Source of the DNA: Thermophagus sp052400625
GTDB taxonomy: Bacteria; Bacteroidota; Bacteroidia; Bacteroidales; Marinilabiliaceae
Reading direction: 5' to 3' (one strand)
Assembly: GCA_052400625.1 (NCBI GenBank)
Contig: JBQTGH010000009.1
DNA length: 64,000 bases
The notes below the pieces were generated by a model. That model was not told where the DNA came from and did no database searches. It saw only the letters and a program-made list of their open reading frames with translations. The position numbers and the translations under genes are program-made. Shown one piece after another: positions 53,096-61,600 of this stretch. Each line of letters starts with the position of its first letter. Positions within the stretch are counted from its first letter, which is position 1.

Positions 53096-53872
53096 CTACC
53101 AAGCATTAAAGATCATCAGTACAGATGCTACAATTTGAGTCCCAGCAAAGAGATACTTCAAATTTTTAGGTTTTGATTTCAATGCCACTTTAGCACCGGC
53201 ATAACCACCTATTATACCTCCAATTGCTAAAGGTATCGCTAAGCTGAAGTCAAAAACGCCGGCCCCCAGATGTCCGAAAAATCCGGCAGCAGCCGATAAA
53301 AAAACCAGCATGGTAGACGAACCAATGGCCACATGCATTGGAACATTCATGGTTAGAAGCATCAACGGAACCAAAAATGAGCCTCCCGATACGCCTACCA
53401 TCCCCGAAACAAATCCGGAGAATATCACCACAGGCACTGTCACCAAAAGATTTACATAAAATACCTGATCGTCTGATTTTAGCAATAATACCCACGCCTT
53501 ATCCATATTCAGCTTTCGGTTGGGTTTTCGAAGCATTAATAAGGCTGCCAAAAACATCATCACAGCAAATGTGACCTTTAAAACCCGATCATTAAAATAT
53601 GATCCCAAGAAACCGCCGGCCACAGCAGAAAAAAAGAGCATCCCCCCAAGCAATAGCGTCAATTTCCAATGATTCATTTTTTGCTTACTAAAGAGGATCG
53701 CAGCCATAAGGGATGAAAACATTAAAACAAACTGCCCTACCGATGCAGAAAGGTTCATTCCCACTCCTGAAATCACCAAGGTAAGCACATAAAAATTACC
53801 ACCCCCACGGCCGGTCATGGTCATAAAAAAAGCAATGAGCATAAAGATTACAGACAGGATCAATTCGCTCAT
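53096..53872 (-). CDS. TauE/SafE-family membrane transporter
   Basis: 258 aa with about eight hydrophobic segments. The repeated glycine-rich pattern (GFVSGMVGVSGGSFLVPLMLL, and GGFLGSYFNDRVLK in the first half) is typical of TauE/SafE sulphite/sulphonate exporters. It overlaps the upstream rhodanese gene by 4 nt (ATGA), so a role in sulphur compound transport is plausible. Confidence 0.85.
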   Translation of the reverse strand: MSELILSVIFMLIAFFMTMTGRGGGNFYVLTLVISGVGMNLSASVGQFVLMFSSLMAAILFSKQKMNHWKLTLLLGGMLFFSAVAGGFLGSYFNDRVLKVTFAVMMFLAALLMLRKPNRKLNMDKAWVLLLKSDDQVFYVNLLVTVPVVIFSGFVSGMVGVSGGSFLVPLMLLTMNVPMHVAIGSSTMLVFLSAAAGFFGHLGAGVFDFSLAIPLAIGGIIGGYAGAKVALKSKPKNLKYLFAGTQIVASVLMIFNAW

Positions 53873-54258
53873 CGGTTCAATTTTTTAAACAGCTTTCCAG
53901 GCTTAACAGCTTCCATCAGACCGGCATAACCACCCGGAATAATCCTTACATTATTGTAACCTTTACTCCTCAAATAAACAAAAATAATAACCGCGCGTAC
54001 CCCTGCCGAACAAAAGACACCAACCGTCTTATCTTTTGGTATTTCATCTATTCTATCCGGCACTTCATTGGTTGGGATTTCCAACACCTCACAAAAATGC
54101 GACAAAGGAAATTTCACGGTCTCCACCTCTTCTCTAGCCCGGATATCCAAAAGAACGGTATTATCAGATGCCAAAAAGGTTTCTGCATCCAGATTGTGCT
54201 GTCCCATTCCAAAATACCGGAAATCCATCTCTTTAATTACTTTTTCTAATTCGTTCAT
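53869..54258 (-). CDS. Rhodanese-like sulphurtransferase
   Basis: 129 aa from ATG 54258 (MNELEKVIKE); a 17-residue upstream extension is unconserved. A single rhodanese domain has LLDIRAREEVE and the active loop CSAGVRA with its catalytic Cys. It is co-translated with the TauE gene, suggesting sulphur transfer and export are linked. Confidence 0.87.
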   Translation of the reverse strand: MNELEKVIKEMDFRYFGMGQHNLDAETFLASDNTVLLDIRAREEVETVKFPLSHFCEVLEIPTNEVPDRIDEIPKDKTVGVFCSAGVRAVIIFVYLRSKGYNNVRIIPGGYAGLMEAVKPGKLFKKLNR

Positions 54259-54710
54259 CAATAAAAAAATTATAAAACTTAAATTGGGAGAAGCGCAGCA
54301 TCCTGCCACCTCATCTTAACCATGGCAGGCTGTCTCCAGGAAGTTGGCAAACTTACTAAATCGATCGTAAAAAATTTTATTGTTGCTCAATAAATTAATT
54401 CCCCGGTTAAAGAAAAAAAAGTGTAGAATTTAAAACATAGAGCATTAAATTTGTATTGTCAGACCGCAGCAATCCAATACAATATCGATATAAAATGGTC
54501 AGGCCAAATTAAAATGGAAGAGGAAAACGGAGTCAACCGGGAAGAAAAAAATATTGCATGAATTCCCCAGACAATCAACCCGCCCCAAAGTCGACTAAAC
54601 GATAGGGGACGGCCCATGGCCTGAGAAACAGAACGAACGATTAATGGGCACTTACCACAAAATACCCTCGGAATAGGGACAGACAAGTTTAACCTTTTAA
54701 ACACATCATT
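54259..54710. other. Intergenic stretch without a confident gene
   Basis: It holds a 7-bp inverted repeat (CCTGCCA at 54302, TGGCAGG at 54323) and an 81-codon minus frame (54459-54704) with no recognisable family. Confidence 0.5.
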
Positions 54711-55430
54711 ATGAAAAAGATTTTAAATGTATTATTAGGTGAAAACTATCTAACCCAAAAACCAAATGCATTCATAGCCTACCCACTCACTAAAGGAAGG
54801 GTCTCCATCGATGACGTAATCCGTATGATGAAGCAAGATGGCATGGAAATACACGAAGCCACGGCCAAGGACATCGTGGAACGATTCCATAAAAAAGTAG
54901 CAGAGCTGGTGCTTGCCGGATTCATTGTGAATATAGGACTGGCCATTTTGCGGCCCATAATTAAAGGGATATTTCTTGACAAAATATGGGATCCGGCACA
55001 ACACGCTGTTAAAGTTGCTTTCGTTCAGGGATCCATTATACGGTCGGCCCTAGCAGATACCGAAGTCCATATTATTGGTAAAAAAAATTCTTCCGTTCAA
55101 TTATTTTCCGTTGTCGATAAAACAACGGGCAACACTGATGGTCAGTTGAAGGTTGGTCGTCCGGTCGAATTGAGAGGAAAAGGTATTAAAATAGCCGGCG
55201 AGGCCGACCAGGTAGGCATTTTCTTCACCAACACCGATACCGGAGAATCGATTAAAATACCGGATGAATTCATCGCCTTGAATAATCCCAAACTCATCCT
55301 TTTTGTCATACCCGACTATTTCGTCCCGGGTCAGTATAAACTGTCGTTGATAACAAAATACCTAAGAAACAACAAGCAATACAAGAAGTTACGAAGTGCT
55401 GTATTGCCGTTTGCTGTAAACATTGAATAA
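54711..55430 (+). CDS. HU-like DNA-binding protein with C-terminal Ig-like domain (DUF4469 type)
   Basis: 239 aa. Residues 1-125 resemble the HU-HIG fold (LTQKPNAFIAYPLTKGRVSIDDVIRMM...GFIVNIG), and 135-239 a DUF4469-like beta-sandwich. The architecture is known in Bacteroidota, but the role is not established. A terminator follows at 55451. Cytoplasmic, no signal peptide. Confidence 0.78.
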   Translation: MKKILNVLLGENYLTQKPNAFIAYPLTKGRVSIDDVIRMMKQDGMEIHEATAKDIVERFHKKVAELVLAGFIVNIGLAILRPIIKGIFLDKIWDPAQHAVKVAFVQGSIIRSALADTEVHIIGKKNSSVQLFSVVDKTTGNTDGQLKVGRPVELRGKGIKIAGEADQVGIFFTNTDTGESIKIPDEFIALNNPKLILFVIPDYFVPGQYKLSLITKYLRNNKQYKKLRSAVLPFAVNIE

Positions 55431-55450
55431 TATATTTGCGACAATAAAAA

Positions 55451-55498
55451 GACGGGATGAATTTCATAATTACGATTTCCATCCCGTCACCTTTTTTA
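55451..55498 (+). terminator. Terminator after the HU-like gene
   Basis: GACGGGATG (55451-55459) pairs perfectly with CATCCCGTC (55480-55488), followed by ACCTTTTTTAG. Confidence 0.85.
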
Positions 55499-55614
55499 GC
55501 AATACCAAAATATCGTTTTGTGGAAGAAATATCCACCCCAAAGATCCACTAACAACTGTATTACCCTCCACCTTTTCAAAGGAGATTCCACTTCCTTTAT
55601 AAAGCCAATGCCTG

Positions 55615-55745
55615 ACACCCCAGGGGGTGTTTTTTAAGCACCTTATAAGGTGTTGGCCAGACACCTTATAAGGTGTCTGCTTGCGACCTCTTAGGGTGTC
55701 TGACAGACACCTCGTAAGGTGTCTTTTAGACACCCTCATGGGTGT
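55615..55745. repeat. Six tandem palindromes with an exact 23-bp period
   Basis: Units of the form ACACCTTATAAGGTGT are centred at 55622.5, 55645.5, 55668.5, 55691.5, 55714.5 and 55737.5, a constant 23 bp. The third is a perfect 22-bp palindrome (55658-55679). Others vary in the centre (CCAG, CGTA, TCAT) while arms stay complementary; the fourth is degenerate. It lies between convergent genes, just before repeat copy D. Function unknown. Confidence 0.92.
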
Positions 55746-55930
55746 TCATCCACAACATTGAAGTCTATTGGATAAACCATGGGAATACTACTCCCCATAA
55801 AATCGATCCTAACGCTTGAACATTGAATGGTTAAGATGCATCTCCGTAGCTGAAACGAACTTAACAATGGTCAAAACCTACGACACAGTCCCTTCCTGCC
55901 TCAATTCGTTAAATGATTTTATCGTATTTA

Positions 55931-56013
55931 TTGATCGAATGGAACTCGCATGGCTTACCAAAAATTTTATCCATATTCTTTGGGGGCAACAATTGCCATG
56001 CTCGTTTCGTTCC
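55931..56013 (+). repeat. Dispersed hairpin repeat, copy D
   Basis: Left block GAATGGAACTCGCATGGC, central TATCCATATTCTT, stem GGCAA/TTGCC (55985-55989 with 55993-55997) and right block CATGCTCGTTTCGTTC. It is in the same orientation as the other copies. Confidence 0.8.
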
Positions 56014-56095
56014 AATCATTAAACAAATCCGAAAAATTTTTTATCTACAATATCTCTCAACAACGTCCTTTGGGCATTAGAACAGAAATAAAGGA

Positions 56096-56965
56096 TTACA
56101 ACTCAAGACTCCCAACATATTCAACAAATTTCTCATAAGAGGGAAATCCTTCTTCCTTCTCACAGGCAGAAGTAACCCATAACGACAAATACTTACAAGG
56201 TTTTGAAACCAATTCAAACTGATCCTTCTTTTTGGAAATGCTAGCAAAATTATCAGGATGATAAATGATGGCAGCACCAATATTCATTTGAAAGGCGGCC
56301 ACATCTTCAGGATGAATTCCCCAAGTACAGATGAAGTTATTGCCTTGTTTTGTTTTGGTTTTCTCATGGTAGTTTATTCCGGTTAGAAAATGAACAGGTT
56401 TATCGGAAAAGGCAAAGGCTTCAACTTTCGCTTCCCGAAATCCAGAGAAAACTGTTACTCGAACCAAAATATCAAGTGAATCACCCATATATGGAACATT
56501 TTCCGAAAGCATTTCCATATATGATATATTGGCCTCTTTTCGAACATGTGCCGTTCTTTTGGATACAGGATTAAGAAAAACCGACTCCTTTTTCACCGGA
56601 TCCCACAATCTGACGCCCCCCATACCGACAGTAGAACCAACCTTGTACTGATCAGCGCCCCATCCTTCTTTTTGTTGCTTTTCGGTAGGATACCACTCCG
56701 CTTCAGCCAGTTCTAATCCCGGACGAGTTTTATTATAAACATCTACTGCTACTTTATGATCAAAATAAAGTCGAAGCCCCATCCATTCATTCTCAATTGC
56801 AGGTCCATGATGCGCTAATTTTTGATACAAATCACCACTTTCAGATACAATCTCAGATTCCTGCTGGGTGCTGCCCTTCCATTTAAGACTGATATCAGTC
56901 ATGTTTTGAGCATTAATACTCAGGCAAAAGAACACCAGTGCAATAAATACCAAATTTTTTTTCAT
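56096..56965 (-). CDS. DUF4861 protein of the pectin locus
   Basis: 289 aa with a signal peptide (MKKNLVFIALVFFCLSINAQ). The GADQYKVGSTVGMGGVRLWDP segment and ENEWMGLRLYFDHKVAVDVY are the DUF4861 hallmarks. The family is found in pectin/rhamnogalacturonan utilisation loci, probably a periplasmic sugar-active enzyme of undefined activity. It is shorter than the roughly 400 residues I associate with many members. It ends the minus-strand operon. Confidence 0.75.
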   Translation of the reverse strand: MKKNLVFIALVFFCLSINAQNMTDISLKWKGSTQQESEIVSESGDLYQKLAHHGPAIENEWMGLRLYFDHKVAVDVYNKTRPGLELAEAEWYPTEKQQKEGWGADQYKVGSTVGMGGVRLWDPVKKESVFLNPVSKRTAHVRKEANISYMEMLSENVPYMGDSLDILVRVTVFSGFREAKVEAFAFSDKPVHFLTGINYHEKTKTKQGNNFICTWGIHPEDVAAFQMNIGAAIIYHPDNFASISKKKDQFELVSKPCKYLSLWVTSACEKEEGFPSYEKFVEYVGSLEL

Positions 56966-57070
56966 TTTTACTCTATTAGTTTAAACTTAAAATCTTCTTT
57001 TTTCTCGATAACATTTCCGTCACTCAAAATAACCTCAACTGACTATTTAAAACATTGGACTCTCCCTTGC

Positions 57071-58420
57071 TTAATCTTGGAGCAGCCCATTCATCCAAAG
57101 TTCAATATTAGTATAAATTTCGGAAAGCGTAAAACTTGAAGCATCGGAAGGATCGCTTTTATCTAGGCCATTGGCATCTTCCCAGTCATCGGGCAGTCCA
57201 TCGGCGTCCTGGTCACTGGCAGCTACTGTTTCCATTATAACAGGCCAACCACCCACGTCAGTTTGAGAATCAATGATACCTCCATGTCCATAGGTTGCAG
57301 TCCCAGTTCTCACCTCATGAATAATCCTCTCGTCCACAGAATCCCTTTTTAGTGAAGCGCCTGCGTGATTCAAAACTTCATCATAGGCATCCAAAGCATT
57401 TAATGGCTCATAAGCTGAAATCTCAAAAGGGCTTTCCACCAAGAAAGATGCAACCTCCACATCTTTTACCTTTACGCCTAATGAATTCTTCGCAGTGATT
57501 CCTTCATTGTTAAAAAGAATATTTCCAGAAATCCAGTACTTCCCATAGGGTTTATAAGGTTCAAAAAAATTTCTTCCTGCACTTTTTGTTGTTGCCGGAC
57601 CGGGTTTAAAATAATTATTAATGATACTGTAATGCCCAGCCTCTCCCCCATACATGCACTTGAACTGCCAGTTATAAACCACATTGTTTACCAATTCGGC
57701 ACGTTCCAGTTCAGGTTCTTTATGGTACCTGCTACCCTGAAAACGTGGATTACGACTGGTATTATGAGCCAGTAGGTTCCCAATAAAGGAAGCTGTTTTA
57801 CCACCCCATATACCACCGTAACCATGGTCTCCTTTATGATGAACCGAATGGTTCATGCTTTCGCTTATGATACACCATTGCACAGTCACATTTTCGTTAT
57901 CATACACCGAGCAAACCTCATCACTTCCCCAGCTGAAACTACAATGATCAATGATTACATTTCGATTATTAGTACATGTAAAGGCATCCATTTCTTCACC
58001 TGCAATATCTCCAGGCCGCACTCTCAAATAACGAACAATAACATTGTCTCCTTTAATCTTCAGAGGATACCCGCGCAGACAGATTCCCCCACCAGGTGCC
58101 GTTTGACCAGCAATGGTAATGTCTCCATTATTTACGTCTAAAGGTGATTTTAAATCGATATATCCCGATACTTTAAACACAATTATCCTTGGTCCGTGTT
58201 TGCGAACGGCATGCCTAAGGCTTCCAGGACCGGAGTCATTCAAGTTAGTCACCAAAATAATTTCGCCTCCTCTTCCTCCTGTGGTAAATTTCCCAGCACC
58301 CAAGGCCCCGGGGAAGGCAGGAACAGAATCAACCTCTTTATGGCTCCCCCTAGCCGAACATGCACAAATAAAAATTCCTAACCAGAGAATAAAAACAAGC
58401 AAATAAGAATGTTTCATCAT
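57071..58420 (-). CDS. Pectate lyase, PL1-type right-handed beta-helix lipoprotein
   Basis: 449 aa with a lipobox (CACS near 20). It opens with VPAFPGALGAGKFTTGGRGG and LNDSGPGSLRHAV, the usual N-terminus of Bacteroidota PL1 enzymes, followed by beta-helix rungs including NVIIDHCSFSWGSDE. The C-terminus has DADGLPDDWEDANGLDKSDP, a calcium-binding thrombospondin-3-like repeat. It should cleave polygalacturonate by beta-elimination at the cell surface. It starts directly after the GH105 stop with no gap. Confidence 0.9.
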   Translation of the reverse strand: MMKHSYLLVFILWLGIFICACSARGSHKEVDSVPAFPGALGAGKFTTGGRGGEIILVTNLNDSGPGSLRHAVRKHGPRIIVFKVSGYIDLKSPLDVNNGDITIAGQTAPGGGICLRGYPLKIKGDNVIVRYLRVRPGDIAGEEMDAFTCTNNRNVIIDHCSFSWGSDEVCSVYDNENVTVQWCIISESMNHSVHHKGDHGYGGIWGGKTASFIGNLLAHNTSRNPRFQGSRYHKEPELERAELVNNVVYNWQFKCMYGGEAGHYSIINNYFKPGPATTKSAGRNFFEPYKPYGKYWISGNILFNNEGITAKNSLGVKVKDVEVASFLVESPFEISAYEPLNALDAYDEVLNHAGASLKRDSVDERIIHEVRTGTATYGHGGIIDSQTDVGGWPVIMETVAASDQDADGLPDDWEDANGLDKSDPSDASSFTLSEIYTNIELWMNGLLQD

Positions 58421-59599
58421 CTATCGATTTAATTCAATGGCCGCAAGAATAAAAGGCGCTACCCCTTTGGGGTCGTTATCTACCTGCTTCTCGGTAGTGT
58501 AATATTCAAACGATCCATCTCTATAAGGGTTTCCACCTAATCCACAGGGGCCACAAATGTGATGCATAGTAACCAACCCATTTTCATCCACGGAAATCAA
58601 ATTTTCCAGTATACCGTCAAAAACTTCATTCGCCACATTCAGATAGGCTTGGTCCAGATATCCTTTATTAGCTCCTTTGGCAAATGCATAAGCAAACATG
58701 GCACTTCCCGATCCTTCAATATAGTTTCCTTCACGATGGCCTAAATTCAACACCTGAAACCAAAGGCCGGTTTCTTCATCTCGCACTTTAAGAAGAGCAT
58801 TCGCAGTTGACTGAAAGACAGATATCATAGAATCTCTTTGCGGATGAGTTTCGGGCAAATATTCTAGCACATCCACAATAGCCATCATATACCATCCCAT
58901 AGCCCGACTCCAAAAATTCGGTGAACAACCGGTTTCCGGGTTTGCCCATCGTTGTTGCTTACTTTCATCCCAGGCATGGTACAATAGACCGGTTTGTTTG
59001 TCGTGAGTGACCTTGTAAGTTAAAAGGATCTCATGAGTCACCTCTTCAAACCATTCCGGGGCATTAAATTCCCGAGCATACTGTGCCAGAAAAGGTGTCG
59101 ACATATAAACTCCATCCAGCCATATTTGCCAAGGATAAATCTTCTTATGCCAATATCCACCACTGTTGGTTTTTGGATGTTGGCGCATCTGCTCCACATG
59201 AAGTTCAATGGCTTTTCGGTATTTGTCATGCCCGGTGCGCTTGTAGACGGTAATAAGATTTTTGGCCGGATTGATACGATCAATATTAAATTCTTCCGGT
59301 CTATAATGCCGAACAGTTCCTGATTCAGTCACAAAATAATTCACATAATCTTCCATGTATTGAGAATAAACCGAATCGACATGACCTAATTTATCAATGG
59401 CCTGTCCTAACATGGCAATATCGTACTGCCATTTTATTTTTTCAGGATTTAGGTAACTTACCAAAGAAGGATACCTGGTCATAACGGAATTGGCCATCTT
59501 GACCGACCATTTTAGGTTATTTTTTTTGGCTTTAGGACTCTGACATCCTATTCCACTCCCTAAACAAATAATTACAAAAAGAAAAAACAGCTGTTTCAT
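58421..59599 (-). CDS. GH105 unsaturated rhamnogalacturonyl/galacturonyl hydrolase
   Basis: 392 aa with a lipobox (GIGC, Cys19). An (alpha/alpha)6 barrel with DGVYMSTPFLAQYA and SRAMGWYMMAIVDVLEYLP, the active-site segments of the YteR/YesR family. It removes the unsaturated uronic acid left by pectate or rhamnogalacturonan lyases, matching the adjacent PL1 gene. Confidence 0.9.
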   Translation of the reverse strand: MKQLFFLFVIICLGSGIGCQSPKAKKNNLKWSVKMANSVMTRYPSLVSYLNPEKIKWQYDIAMLGQAIDKLGHVDSVYSQYMEDYVNYFVTESGTVRHYRPEEFNIDRINPAKNLITVYKRTGHDKYRKAIELHVEQMRQHPKTNSGGYWHKKIYPWQIWLDGVYMSTPFLAQYAREFNAPEWFEEVTHEILLTYKVTHDKQTGLLYHAWDESKQQRWANPETGCSPNFWSRAMGWYMMAIVDVLEYLPETHPQRDSMISVFQSTANALLKVRDEETGLWFQVLNLGHREGNYIEGSGSAMFAYAFAKGANKGYLDQAYLNVANEVFDGILENLISVDENGLVTMHHICGPCGLGGNPYRDGSFEYYTTEKQVDNDPKGVAPFILAAIELNR

Positions 59600-59683
59600 A
59601 ATGATTATTCAAAAAAAACATTAAACATTCCCAGTAAAACTAATCTAAAAATTGCATAATTAACCTATTCGAAAAAAAATAAC

Positions 59684-59812
59684 GAGGGTGTCTAAAAACT
59701 CAAATAAACTCTTGTGCATTTCATGGACTCTATGCAACCACCTAAATTTCAAAGACTCACCAAATCAACACAAAATCCTAAAGAGTAAAAATTTGCCTTT
59801 TTAGACACCCTC
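59684..59812. mobile_element. 129-bp element with 15-bp perfect terminal inverted repeats (MITE-like)
   Basis: GAGGGTGTCTAAAAA (59684-59698) and its exact inverse (59798-59812) bound a 129-bp AT-rich stretch with no coding. The ends resemble insertion-sequence termini. It lies inside the pectin operon between two genes and could also act as a partial terminator. No target duplication is obvious. Confidence 0.65.
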
Positions 59813-59832
59813 TAAAAAAATCAGTTAACCCA

Positions 59833-61398
59833 TCATGGGATCCATCTCCTATCACCAATTTGATAAAAGATAATATCTTCTTGGGAAACAGTGAAATCTG
59901 CATTGGCAGGATCAGCAAATTCAGGATCCACAGTCAGGTAGGTTGTACTACCATCAAAATGCGGGAAACTGTTGTCATACAAATTAGGTGAATTATGATA
60001 ATTATTTCTGTCGAATTCAACAATATTGGTTTGGGATTGACGGGAATAGTTTGCCAAAACATTACTAAACAAATTGTTTCTTACAAAAATCGAATGATCG
60101 GCATGCCGAACATACATAATCCGTCGTGTTGTCCCTTCTTTATTTATTACGTTATACAACGTATTATTTTCAAAGGTAACCACACAGCTATTTCCAGGGA
60201 AATTATCTGAGCCATCGTCATCCATACGAATTAAATCACGGTCGGCAGCACTGTTGTAGACAGTATTATTAATAAAATCAAGTTTTTTGGTCATACCACC
60301 TCTGAAATCAATGAAGTCTCCCCCATTACATTCTATGTCTGAATAAATAGTATTTGTAATAGAAACAGACTCAATCAATACAGCCTTACTGGCATAGAAC
60401 ACACCTTTGGTATAATTGGATATTTCACAGCCATCGATAACGACCTTACCGTAGGGTGTAGATAATTCTTCATCGTAAATAATAGTTTGATTTCCGTCTG
60501 ATGTAGAACCATCCAAAATCAAATTTCTCAGTTCGAGGCCTGCACCGCCACTCATTCGAATAATTGCACCTTTAATAACTGGTTTCTGGTTGGGATAAAC
60601 CCCTTTTAAGGATACTGTTTTGCTCACTCCAATATTACCATCTATGACATATTCGCCAGGCATCAACGCAAAAGCGTCATCTGGTTCAGCATTATCAATA
60701 ATTGCTACCAGATCATCCTCTGGGAATACCTGAATGGCACCACCCAGATCGATGAGGGTTCTAAAACTAATGGTACCTCTCGTATCGTTATCCCTCTTCA
60801 TGACTGCAACATAATCGGTTTCACTGGACAAGCCTTCGATAAGAGCAGCCCCCTCAGCAATTTCCTCATCGGTAATATTATGAACCAAATTCCCCGGGGC
60901 AATTGTAATGGTTGTGGCCACTTCCCCTGGAGGCCATCGTAAAATAACGGAATTATGGGTCAAATCATCAGGATCTACATCATAGAAAATTTGTTCGGTC
61001 CCTGTTTCAAAAGCAGTACTCACCCATTTAGAATCAGCAATATTCTCAGCAACCGCCTTCACCCTCACCGAATATTCCGTATCTCCTCTGAATCCTGGTT
61101 CTAGGTAAGGTAAATCTTTCATGGTTAAGCCTGATTTGGTTTTAACAGGCGTACCGGCAAAATCTTCATTTCCATTTTCATAAAACTCTACCTCATAGCT
61201 TTCGGCATAATTCACAGCATCCCAAGTCAATCTCACAGAAGTCTGATTAATAACCCTCACTTCCAGATTGGTTGGAGAAAACAGACGGCTCAATTCGAGA
61301 TCCGTAATTTCTGGATCAATGTCGTCGGAACATCCATAAAAACCAATCATTCCGACTGTACCCAACAATATTATTAAATATTTAAATATTGTGTTCAT
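59833..61398 (-). CDS. Lipoprotein with fibronectin-type domains and parallel beta-helix (DUF4957/DUF5123-like)
   Basis: 521 aa. Lipobox FYGC (about Cys23). Residues 40-215 form two fibronectin type III-like domains (RLTWDAVNYAESYEVEFYENG and HNSVILRWPPGEVATTI). Residues 225-521 are a right-handed beta-helix resembling chondroitinase-B-like DUF4957/DUF5123 proteins common in pectin loci. It may bind or cleave pectin at the surface. Catalytic residues cannot be identified here. Confidence 0.75.
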   Translation of the reverse strand: MNTIFKYLIILLGTVGMIGFYGCSDDIDPEITDLELSRLFSPTNLEVRVINQTSVRLTWDAVNYAESYEVEFYENGNEDFAGTPVKTKSGLTMKDLPYLEPGFRGDTEYSVRVKAVAENIADSKWVSTAFETGTEQIFYDVDPDDLTHNSVILRWPPGEVATTITIAPGNLVHNITDEEIAEGAALIEGLSSETDYVAVMKRDNDTRGTISFRTLIDLGGAIQVFPEDDLVAIIDNAEPDDAFALMPGEYVIDGNIGVSKTVSLKGVYPNQKPVIKGAIIRMSGGAGLELRNLILDGSTSDGNQTIIYDEELSTPYGKVVIDGCEISNYTKGVFYASKAVLIESVSITNTIYSDIECNGGDFIDFRGGMTKKLDFINNTVYNSAADRDLIRMDDDGSDNFPGNSCVVTFENNTLYNVINKEGTTRRIMYVRHADHSIFVRNNLFSNVLANYSRQSQTNIVEFDRNNYHNSPNLYDNSFPHFDGSTTYLTVDPEFADPANADFTVSQEDIIFYQIGDRRWIP

Positions 61399-61402
61399 AA
61401 GT

Positions 61403-61576
61403 CTAATTTTTTAATTCATAATCGTTCAGTTTGCAACCATTATTTCCATCAGGACTATCTTCATATAACTCACTGATATGAAAATATTCATACAACAAAG
61501 TTTGACACATTTCCCTTTTTAACCAACTTTCTTGTGATGGTTGTTCCATAACTGGATCATAATATTTTAAATTCAT
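61403..61576 (-). CDS. Possible 57-aa small protein between SusD and the beta-helix gene
   Basis: 57 codons, starting MNLKYYDPVMEQPSQESWLK, acidic and aromatic, without a family I recognise. The TAG lies four bases before the next gene's ATG, which would allow translational coupling. It fills an otherwise empty 200-bp gap. Chance cannot be excluded. Confidence 0.3.
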   Translation of the reverse strand: MNLKYYDPVMEQPSQESWLKREMCQTLLYEYFHISELYEDSPDGNNGCKLNDYELKN

Positions 61577-61600
61577 ACATACCTACCACTGCAGAAGAGG

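Noticed and set aside
54459..54704. 81-codon hydrophobic minus-strand frame upstream of the rhodanese gene
   Set aside because: No family recognised, no promoter or coupling; may be chance. Conservation would be needed to call it.
55615..55745. Transcription terminator cluster
   Set aside because: Palindromes lack U tracts and have exact spacing, unlike terminators; a normal terminator already exists at 55451.
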